A stretch of DNA of 7,672 bases, from positions 1 through 7,672 of the forward strand of contig SPCK01000090.1 in the NCBI GenBank assembly GCA_004525355.1, given 5' to 3'. The notes under the pieces were generated by a model. That model saw only the letters and a list, made by a program, of their open reading frames with translations, was not told where the DNA came from and ran no database searches. This stretch comes from Spirochaetales bacterium. Lineage in GTDB: Bacteria; Spirochaetota; Spirochaetia; Treponematales; UBA12059. Made by a program: the position numbers and the translations under genes. Below, piece by piece: positions 1-5,125 of the stretch (positions are counted from its first letter, which is position 1; each line of letters starts with the position of its first letter).

Positions 1-824
1 ATACCGGGCGCGACCAGTTTGATGATGAGTACGAGGAACATCGGGCCAGCGAGAAAACCCATGCCTCCCATGAAGGTGTATTCGAAGATACTGGCCTTGA
101 CCTCCGCGTCCCGCTTGTCTTTGCTGGCCGCTTCAAGTTTGCCAGCCGCGTATCCGGTCCTGTTGAAGGCATGGAGTATCTCCATGCCCTGGATGAATTC
201 GGTGGCGATGGCACTTATCTCCGCATACTTTTTTCTGGCCTTTTCATATAGGGGGCGCAACTTGTCGAACATGAACAGGAAGGCTGCCAGAAAGAACGGG
301 ATGGGAATGAATATGAAGCCGGTGACCTTGGGGTCCATGGTGAAGAACACCAGGAACATGCCAAGGAAATAGACGACATTGGTGGCCAGCATAATGCCGG
401 TTTCGCTGAACAGCTGCTTGACCTTCTCCGTGTCGTTCTCAACCCGTGCCATCAATTCCCCGACCTGATGCTTGTCGAAATACGATACAGGCAGAGTCAG
501 CAGGTGGGAGAAGAGGTCGTCCTTGACCCTGGTGACCACGTTCAGGCCAAGTCGCACAATAAGCATCGTCTGGAAATAGGTGAGGGCGCCCATCACGATG
601 ATCAGGCCGAGGTACGCCAGCGCGTAGCGTATCATCAGGCTGAGGTCCCTCGTGGGGATTGCCTTGTCGATCAGCTCACGCAGGATGAGCGGGCCGGCCA
701 GCCGGGCGCCGGTAACCGCGACCATCGCGATGAATCCTGCCGCAAAGAGACCCCAGTAGGCAGACAGGTACGAAAAGAAGCGCTTGATGTTTCTATTGCC
801 TGGAGCCTGTTTTTTTCTTGTCAT
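1..824 (-). CDS. ABC exporter, N-terminal transmembrane domain (partial, runs off left edge)
   Basis: The minus strand is open from an ATG at 824 to the window edge, giving 274 complete codons. The product reads as the type-1 ABC exporter membrane domain of the MsbA/LmrA/MdlB kind. There is a basic N-terminus, a first hydrophobic helix at about residues 22-44, a second at 66-90, a helical pair at about 143-187 and a further helix at about 245-272. The motif YFDKHQVGELMARVENDTE (115-133) is the conserved cytoplasmic segment, and QGMEILHAFNR (212-222) is the second one. The nucleotide-binding domain must lie beyond the left edge. It would export a lipid, drug or peptide as a dimer in the inner membrane; the substrate cannot be read. 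No clear Shine-Dalgarno site precedes the ATG. An alternative ATG at 837 lies in another frame and would join this one only through a slip at a seven-A run in codons 4-6. Probably a separate unit from the merR-kinase-AEC genes upstream. Confidence 0.9.
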   Translation of the reverse strand, partial: MTRKKQAPGNRNIKRFFSYLSAYWGLFAAGFIAMVAVTGARLAGPLILRELIDKAIPTRDLSLMIRYALAYLGLIIVMGALTYFQTMLIVRLGLNVVTRVKDDLFSHLLTLPVSYFDKHQVGELMARVENDTEKVKQLFSETGIMLATNVVYFLGMFLVFFTMDPKVTGFIFIPIPFFLAAFLFMFDKLRPLYEKARKKYAEISAIATEFIQGMEILHAFNRTGYAAGKLEAASKDKRDAEVKASIFEYTFMGGMGFLAGPMFLVLIIKLVAPG

Positions 825-1052
825 ATGATTTCGCCATTTCGCGCGAACGCGCAACCAACTGTCCTTCGGCAACGGAACGAGTCCTCTCGTCCCGAGACGG
901 CTTCGTCAATAGTCCCGAAGGGCACCGTTGACGATCTCTTGCCGAACCATGAGTTCACTGCACATCATCATAGGCAAGTAGTTCCCGCTGGTAAAGCGGA
1001 AAAATCGGGTAGAAAAATAAACGGGGCTGTCGCCATGTGGCAGGACTGTGGG
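825..1052 (-). other. Intergenic region with leader of the ABC exporter
   Basis: These 228 bases separate the AEC permease stop from the exporter start. No convincing gene is present: minus-strand frames give only short peptides broken by stops, for example a 21-residue one starting with three Met codons near 968-976. The region holds a promoter candidate (967-995) and several inverted repeats: 865-872 with 939-946 (8 bp), 863-869 with 915-921 (7 bp), and a small hairpin at 885-897. No hairpin followed by a T run that would qualify as an intrinsic terminator for the upstream AEC gene is visible, only T-rich minus-strand tracts near 1000-1021. Confidence 0.6.
967..995 (-). promoter_or_regulatory. 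Candidate sigma-70-type promoter for the ABC exporter
   Basis: On the minus strand TTTACC (995-990) is followed after exactly 17 bp by TATGAT (972-967). The -35 matches the consensus at four of six bases and the -10 at five of six. Transcription would start near 960, leaving a leader of about 136 nt before the exporter ATG at 824. It is the best promoter-like pair seen in this gap. A chance match is possible. Confidence 0.4.
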
Positions 1053-2018
1053 TCAATGACCAAGGAGATTGGCGAGCAGGGGAATTGTCGCGAGCGACAG
1101 AACGGTGGAAACGAATACCAGGCCGCTTGCATTGACCGCGTCGCCGCCGTATACGCCGGCGAGTATGGTCGTGTTGGCGGCGACTGGCATGGCCGCGATC
1201 AGGACGGGCACCGCAAGCTCGAGTCCCGTAAGGCCGAGAGCCTTGGCCAGCAGGAATACGAGGAAGGGATGCAGGGCCAGCCTGTAGCCCGTCGTTATCC
1301 AGAGCCGCGGATTACCCAGCAAGCCGCCTAGCTTGGTACCCGCCAATACCGCACCTATTATGGCCATGGCAAGCGGGGTAGTCGTTCCACCGAGTAACTC
1401 GAGCGACGAAAATAGCGGCTCGGGAATCCGTACCGAGAACAGGAACAGCGCGAAGCCTACGAGAGCCGCGAGGATCGCGGGATTGAGCAGGGCCTTGAGC
1501 GATGAGAGCGATAGTATCGATCGCCGTCCGTTTGGGTTTTCGCTGCTACCGTCGCGGGTGGCACGTACCAGCGCGACACCTACCGAGAAGGCGAGTACCT
1601 GAAACGGAATATTATAGATTGATACCATGAACAGGCTTTCCCGCCCAAGCACCGACTCGGCAACCGGGAAGCCCATGAAACCGACGTTGGAGAAGCACAT
1701 GGCAAATCGGTGCACACCCTTTTCCGCGATGGGAGCCCTGCGGTAGAGGGCGGTGAACGCAAAGGCCAGCGGAAAGGAGGCAGCGTAGACCAGTACCGAC
1801 AGACCCAGAACCCGAAGCGCCTGATCGCGCAGGTCCGGGGTGAAAGGCCTCTGCATCGAGACGATGATGAGAGCCGGCAAGGTGAAGTCGAGCAGGAACC
1901 GGGAAAGGCCTCGGACGGCCTCGCCCCTGAGAATGCCCGCCTTGCCCGCGACAAAACCAGCCGCCATGAGGAAGAACAGGATCAGGCTCTGGGTGACCGA
2001 TGGCGGAAGCGTATTCAT
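1053..2018 (-). CDS. AEC-family (auxin efflux carrier-like) permease
   Basis: This 321-residue, strongly hydrophobic protein has about ten membrane helices in two halves, the normal size and form for the AEC family. Family hallmarks are LDFTLPALII (43-52) near the N-terminus, the Asn/Gly/Pro-rich broken helix CFSNVGFMGFP (108-118), and the matching second-half element MPVAANTTILAGVYGGD (277-293). A basic cytoplasmic loop (about 152-168) joins the halves. Bacterial members move dicarboxylates such as malate or other organic acids across the inner membrane, in or out, by secondary transport. The substrate here is unknown. The start lies 9 nt after the kinase stop and lacks a recognisable Shine-Dalgarno site, so translation is probably coupled to the kinase. 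It is the last gene of the merR-kinase-AEC unit, which suggests it carries a substrate or product of the same pathway. Confidence 0.9.
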   Translation of the reverse strand: MNTLPPSVTQSLILFFLMAAGFVAGKAGILRGEAVRGLSRFLLDFTLPALIIVSMQRPFTPDLRDQALRVLGLSVLVYAASFPLAFAFTALYRRAPIAEKGVHRFAMCFSNVGFMGFPVAESVLGRESLFMVSIYNIPFQVLAFSVGVALVRATRDGSSENPNGRRSILSLSSLKALLNPAILAALVGFALFLFSVRIPEPLFSSLELLGGTTTPLAMAIIGAVLAGTKLGGLLGNPRLWITTGYRLALHPFLVFLLAKALGLTGLELAVPVLIAAMPVAANTTILAGVYGGDAVNASGLVFVSTVLSLATIPLLANLLGH

Positions 2019-2027
2019 CGGCTGTAG

Positions 2028-3485
2028 TTATATCGTTTTGGAGACTGAGATGGAAGCTCCGCCGGCCACGCCCAGTCCGGAGATGGCCAGGAGCGCTTCT
2101 TTCCAGCGCCCGTACGTATCGTCATGGATCGCCGCATTCCGTACATCCGGCTCATAGCGATTTCGGGGGCGTACCATGGCCCGTACGGCCTCGGCTATGT
2201 TCGCGTAACGCCCCAAGGCAATGGCAGCAGCGCAGGCATCGCCCAGGGTTTCGCACTCGGGTGTCTCGGGCACTTCGACGGCCAGTCCCAGCACGTCAGC
2301 CTTGAGCGCGCACAAGGCCTCGTTACGCGCAGCGCCACCCGAGCAACGAATCAGTTCAGGCGGCGTCGGGCATTCCGCCATTATTTCGGCGACCAGGCGG
2401 AGTCCGTAGGCCAACGACTCCACCACGGCGCGCGCAAGTTCCTTCCTGCCGTGCTCCAGCGATAGTCCGACAAAGGCGCCTCTCAAGTCCGGGTTCCACA
2501 GGGGCGCCCGTTCTCCGGCCAGGTAGGGAAGGAACAACGCTCCGCGGGCGCCCGGAGTGGCTGACAGGAAGTCCTGGTAGATGGTATCAGCCTCTATTCC
2601 GGAGTACCCTCCCTGGCGGGAGAACCATTCCAGGGCTTTGCCGCTCGTGGAGAGGCCCCCCGAAAGGTTCCACAGACCCGGCTGGGCGTGGGGCAGGCTG
2701 AAAAGCCGTATGTCGGGGAAGGGAGCCGATGCGCAGAGGTTGAGCGCCTCGGAACTGCCGGAGCGGTCGCAGGCCATGCCAGGCCGTACGGTGCCTGATC
2801 CGATCAGGGCGGCGAGAAAGTCGGGGTAGCTCGACGAGATGGGCACGCCTGCCGGCAGTCCGAAAACAGCAGAAGCACGGGCGCTTACCGTGCCGATGAT
2901 GACGCACGGCCCGACATAACGCGGAAAGAGGCTCGCGGACAGCCCGAGTTTCCCGGCTGTCTCCAAATCCCAGACGTATGTCTCGAAATATGGGTCGACG
3001 AGGTACGAGACCGGTTCGGCCCCCATCAGGAACGCGAGATATTCTGGTGCCGAGAAGAATCTTCTTACTTCACCTTCTGGCCGCTCTTCCAGGACTTTCA
3101 TGGCCTTGGGCAGGTAGAACGAGGGATCTACGGGCCGCCCGGCAACCGCTTCCGCCCGGGCCGCCTGATCGGTCGCCCTGCGGTCCATCCAGGAAAGCGC
3201 GCCGCCGATCGGCCTGTCATCCGCGCCGACGGCCACGAGGGTGGGGCCGTTGCCGCTGACGGAGACTGCCTCGATATCGGAGGCGGATCGACCTGATGCG
3301 ACGAGGGCCTGCCCGATTGCCTCGGCAGCGGCCCGAGCCCATTCCAGGGGATCTGCGCAGAATTCGCCGCGTTCCTCGCCGTGATACAGGCCTACCGGAG
3401 CGACGCCCAGACCCAAACTTCGGCCGCTGTCATCGAAGAAGGCGCATTTGAGCGACGAGGTCCCAAGATCGATGCCGCAAAGCAT
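2028..3485 (-). CDS. FGGY-family carbohydrate kinase (xylulokinase-like)
   Basis: This 485-residue protein has the normal length of an FGGY sugar kinase, which phosphorylates a sugar or polyol with ATP in the cytoplasm. The N-terminal phosphate motif is GIDLGTSSLK (4-13). SWMDRRA (98-104) lies where family members bind substrate. YPDFLAALIGSGTVRPG (220-236) holds the Asp (222) in the position of the xylulokinase catalytic base. GGLSTSGKALEW (276-287) and FLPYLAGERAPLWNP (318-332) are typical of the C-terminal domain, and SGGAARNEAL (382-391) is the adenosine-binding segment. The start was set at ATG 3485 because GAGGAG at 3494-3499 lies 8 nt before it and the protein begins at the phosphate motif. 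Starting further upstream would overlap merR and add a non-homologous leader. It lies 2 nt after the merR stop. Xylulokinase-like in build, but the substrate cannot be fixed from sequence: pentulose, hexulose, polyol or another sugar is possible. Confidence 0.93.
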   Translation of the reverse strand: MLCGIDLGTSSLKCAFFDDSGRSLGLGVAPVGLYHGEERGEFCADPLEWARAAAEAIGQALVASGRSASDIEAVSVSGNGPTLVAVGADDRPIGGALSWMDRRATDQAARAEAVAGRPVDPSFYLPKAMKVLEERPEGEVRRFFSAPEYLAFLMGAEPVSYLVDPYFETYVWDLETAGKLGLSASLFPRYVGPCVIIGTVSARASAVFGLPAGVPISSSYPDFLAALIGSGTVRPGMACDRSGSSEALNLCASAPFPDIRLFSLPHAQPGLWNLSGGLSTSGKALEWFSRQGGYSGIEADTIYQDFLSATPGARGALFLPYLAGERAPLWNPDLRGAFVGLSLEHGRKELARAVVESLAYGLRLVAEIMAECPTPPELIRCSGGAARNEALCALKADVLGLAVEVPETPECETLGDACAAAIALGRYANIAEAVRAMVRPRNRYEPDVRNAAIHDDTYGRWKEALLAISGLGVAGGASISVSKTI

Positions 3486-3487
3486 GT

Positions 3488-3952
3488 TCAGGACTCCTCG
3501 CTGGCGAGGAGGCGGACGTCGCAACGCTCCGCCCACTGACAGAAGGCGCAAGCCGCGCCCGGACAGTCGAAAAAGTCCTTGACTTTGTCCAACTGTTCTA
3601 TGTGCCAGGAAAGGTCATCCATGTATTCATCGAGGGCGGCTCGCCTGCGCCGGGCATCGTCGAGGTGCGCGCGGTATTTTTCGGACAGGCTTTGCCTGAC
3701 GGAAACGCCGCTGCGGTCGTTCCTGGCAAGCTCGAACAGGCCGCTGATCTCGGCGAGGGTCAGGCCATAGTCCTTGAGTTGCTGGATACGCTTGAGCCGG
3801 ACGACATTTCGGTACGAGTAGCGGCGATGTTCCGGCCCGTCACGATCGTCGGATTCGAGGAGGCCAAGCTCTTCATAATACCGAATGGTCCTGGTCGTTA
3901 TGCCAAACATGCGGGCCAGGTCCCCGATTCTGTAGGTTCTGTCGTCGCTCAT
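3488..3952 (-). CDS. MerR-family transcriptional regulator with C-terminal four-cysteine cluster
   Basis: This 154-residue protein begins with the MerR winged-helix domain: YRIGDLARMFGITTRTIRYY (7-26) is the helix-turn-helix, followed by EELGLL, the wing RRYSYRNVVRLKRIQQLK (43-60) and LTLAEISGLF (64-73). A long basic helix (about 85-125) is the expected antiparallel dimer coiled coil. The tail carries Cys130, 135, 138 and 144 with spacing CX4CX2CX5C. SoxR has CX2CXCX5C for its [2Fe-2S] cluster, so this resembles but does not equal that motif. A metal or Fe-S sensor role is an inference. AAGG at 3964-3967 (minus strand) lies about 10 nt before the ATG and serves as the ribosome site. The gene heads the kinase-AEC unit and faces the ABC importer genes, so it probably controls both directions from the shared gap. 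Confidence 0.92.
   Translation of the reverse strand: MSDDRTYRIGDLARMFGITTRTIRYYEELGLLESDDRDGPEHRRYSYRNVVRLKRIQQLKDYGLTLAEISGLFELARNDRSGVSVRQSLSEKYRAHLDDARRRRAALDEYMDDLSWHIEQLDKVKDFFDCPGAACAFCQWAERCDVRLLASEES
3494..3499 (-). promoter_or_regulatory. Ribosome-binding site of the kinase, inside the end of merR
   Basis: GAGGAG on the minus strand lies 8 nt before the kinase ATG at 3485 and within the last codons of merR (Glu-Glu). It decides the kinase start and implies translational coupling with merR. Confidence 0.75.
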
Positions 3953-3981
3953 CGGAATTGACCTTTAACGTAAGCTTTTCA

Positions 3982-4000
3982 GTGCGACAGCTTGCCGCAC
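3982..4000. promoter_or_regulatory. Candidate operator dyad in the divergent control region
   Basis: GTGCGaCAgctTGcCGCAC is a 19-bp dyad with seven of nine half-site positions matching (outer five perfect). Length and symmetry suit a dimeric regulator such as the neighbouring MerR protein. It lies about 30 bp before merR and 90 bp before the importer start. Assignment to MerR is inference; no -35/-10 pair flanks it clearly. Confidence 0.35.
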
Positions 4001-4016
4001 GCGCGCTTCCCGCGCG
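4000..4016. repeat. Perfect inverted repeat CGCGCG-N5-CGCGCG
   Basis: Two perfect CGCGCG hexamers separated by cttcc follow the first dyad directly, sharing one base with it. CGCGCG is self-complementary, so it is also a direct repeat. It may be a second operator element or a GC-rich leader hairpin. On the plus strand it lies between TTGCCG (3992-3997) and the -10-like TATACT (4025-4030). Confidence 0.35.
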
Positions 4017-4022
4017 ATGCTG

Positions 4023-4051
4023 AGTATACTCGCCATCGAAAAACATGAAAA
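4023..4051 (-). promoter_or_regulatory. Candidate promoter of the merR-kinase-AEC unit
   Basis: On the minus strand TTTTCA (4051-4046) and TATACT (4028-4023) are 17 bp apart, matching the sigma-70 consensus at four of six and five of six bases. Transcription would start near 4016, with a leader of about 63 nt that includes both dyads of this gap. The -10 lies in a perfect palindrome, GAGTATACTC (4022-4031), that also reads as TATACT on the plus strand. Confidence 0.4.
4025..4030 (+). promoter_or_regulatory. Candidate -10 element of the importer operon
   Basis: TATACT on the plus strand matches TATAAT at five of six bases. No good -35 lies 15-20 bp before it, because that stretch is the CGCGCG repeat, so the promoter would need an activator. 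A weak -35 with an operator beside it is what a MerR-activated promoter could look like, though the usual 19-20 bp spacer is not evident. Confidence 0.3.
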
Positions 4052-4074
4052 GCCGATCCTACAGCGGATTGGCT
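4051..4074 (+). promoter_or_regulatory. 5'-leader hairpin directly before the importer ribosome site
   Basis: AGCCGATCC (4051-4059) and GGATTGGCT (4066-4074) can pair over nine positions, eight Watson-Crick and one G-U, around a 6-nt loop. The stem ends 2 nt before GGAGG (4077-4081). No T run follows, so it is not an intrinsic terminator. It could tune translation or mRNA stability, or act at the DNA level as an operator. Confidence 0.45.
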
Positions 4075-4076
4075 CT

Positions 4077-4081
4077 GGAGG
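4077..4081 (+). promoter_or_regulatory. Ribosome-binding site that sets the GTG start of the lipoprotein gene
   Basis: GGAGG lies 8 nt before GTG at 4090. The upstream in-frame ATG at 4045 has no such site and would place the leader hairpin inside the coding region. The GTG also gives a normal short lipoprotein signal peptide. Confidence 0.8.
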
Positions 4082-4089
4082 TACTTCAC

Positions 4090-5109
4090 GTGAAACGCAT
4101 CAAGATTCTGTGCATCGCAGCGGCCATTGTCGTCATGGCATTCTCATCCTGCTCAAAGGAAATGGCGGGACCCGACCGTCTTTCTGTCGCGGTATTTGTA
4201 CCAGGCGTCGCCTCGGGCAGCCCGATTTACGAAATGCTCGTATCCGGCGCCCAAAAGGCGGTCGCAGAGAAACCGGGAGCATCGGTCAAGGTCATCGAGG
4301 GTGGCTATGACCAGTCGACCTGGCTGGACAATCTCAGGGACATCGCAGCTTCCGGCGAATTCGGTCTCGTCGTAACCTCCAACCCGGCTCTGCCCGAGCT
4401 GTGCGCCAAGGTCGCCACGGATTATCCTGAAATCCGCTTCTTCGTGGCCGACGCCTATTTGATTGACCATCCTTCCATCCATACCGTGCTGTACAACCAG
4501 ATGGAACAAGGCTACATCGTCGGTTATCTGGCGGGTCTGGTGACCAGGAATGCCGCTCCCGCGGGACCTCTCGTGGCGGGCCTGGTCGCCGCCCAGCGCT
4601 ACCCGACGCTCGACCGCCTTATCCAGCCGGGTTTCGAGGCGGGGCTCAAGGCTGTCGATCCGAGCTTCCGGCTCGATTACCGCGAGATAGGAAACTGGTA
4701 TGACGCCAACAAGTCCGCCGAGCTGGCCCGGTCAATCTATGACGCCGGGGCCCGGGTCATCCTTCCTATAGCGGGGGGCGCCGGACAGGGCGTCGTCTCG
4801 GTCGCCATGGAACTCGGGCGGCAGGTCGTATGGTTCGACGGAGCCGGATACCAGCTGGCGCCCGACGCGGTTATCGGCTGCGCAACGGTTGCACAGGACA
4901 AGCTGGTCTATGAACGGGTCAAAGCCATCCTCGACGGCGGCAAGCCCTTCGGTACGGCGGATATCGTGGGCGCCGCCGACGGTTACGTTGGCTTTGATCC
5001 AGACGGACCGGCATATCGCTCCCTGTCGCCTGAAATTCGCGCGGCTTTCGAAAAAGCCCTCGCAGACCTGAGGAAGGGTACGCCGGACTTTACCCTGACC
5101 TCGTTCTGA
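4090..5109 (+). CDS. BMP-family ABC transporter substrate-binding lipoprotein
   Basis: This 339-residue protein from the GTG start is the usual length for the Bmp/Med/PnrA family, which captures nucleosides or related ligands outside the inner membrane for an ABC importer. The signal peptide has a basic head (VKRIK), a hydrophobic core (6-18) and a lipobox-like F-S-S-C, with Cys21 as the lipid site; Phe at -3 is unusual for the strict consensus. Family segments are LSVAVFVPG (31-39), YNQMEQGYIVGYLAG (135-149), GFEAGLKAVDPSF (181-193), IYDAGARVILPIAGGAGQGV (216-235) and WFDGAGYQ (248-255). The DxSFN-like pocket motif of PnrA after the first strand is replaced by SGSPIYE (42-48), so the ligand may differ from a purine nucleoside. 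First gene of the importer operon. The next ATG follows 16 nt after its stop. Confidence 0.9.
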   Translation: MKRIKILCIAAAIVVMAFSSCSKEMAGPDRLSVAVFVPGVASGSPIYEMLVSGAQKAVAEKPGASVKVIEGGYDQSTWLDNLRDIAASGEFGLVVTSNPALPELCAKVATDYPEIRFFVADAYLIDHPSIHTVLYNQMEQGYIVGYLAGLVTRNAAPAGPLVAGLVAAQRYPTLDRLIQPGFEAGLKAVDPSFRLDYREIGNWYDANKSAELARSIYDAGARVILPIAGGAGQGVVSVAMELGRQVVWFDGAGYQLAPDAVIGCATVAQDKLVYERVKAILDGGKPFGTADIVGAADGYVGFDPDGPAYRSLSPEIRAAFEKALADLRKGTPDFTLTSF

Positions 5110-5125
5110 GCGTATTTTGGACGGG

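Noticed and set aside
904..976. Small minus-strand open frame beginning with three Met codons in the intergenic region
   Set aside because: About 21 codons, no clear ribosome site and no recognisable similarity. It cannot be supported as a gene.
1032..1041. GCCATGTGGC as a terminator stem after the AEC gene
   Set aside because: The stem is only 4 bp with a 2-nt loop and is too far from a T run to act as an intrinsic terminator.
468..1331. Long plus-strand open frame (287 codons) opposite the exporter, the gap and the AEC gene
   Set aside because: It crosses two minus-strand genes and a gap, has no family motifs and a low-complexity polar composition. It is the antisense shadow of GC-rich coding sequence.
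3486..3551. Upstream in-frame extension of the kinase by 22 codons
   Set aside because: It overlaps merR and lacks FGGY homology, whereas ATG 3485 has GAGGAG at 8 nt and starts at the phosphate motif.
4045..4089. ATG 4045 as start of the lipoprotein
   Set aside because: It has no ribosome site and adds a polar leader before the signal peptide. GTG 4090 has GGAGG at 8 nt.
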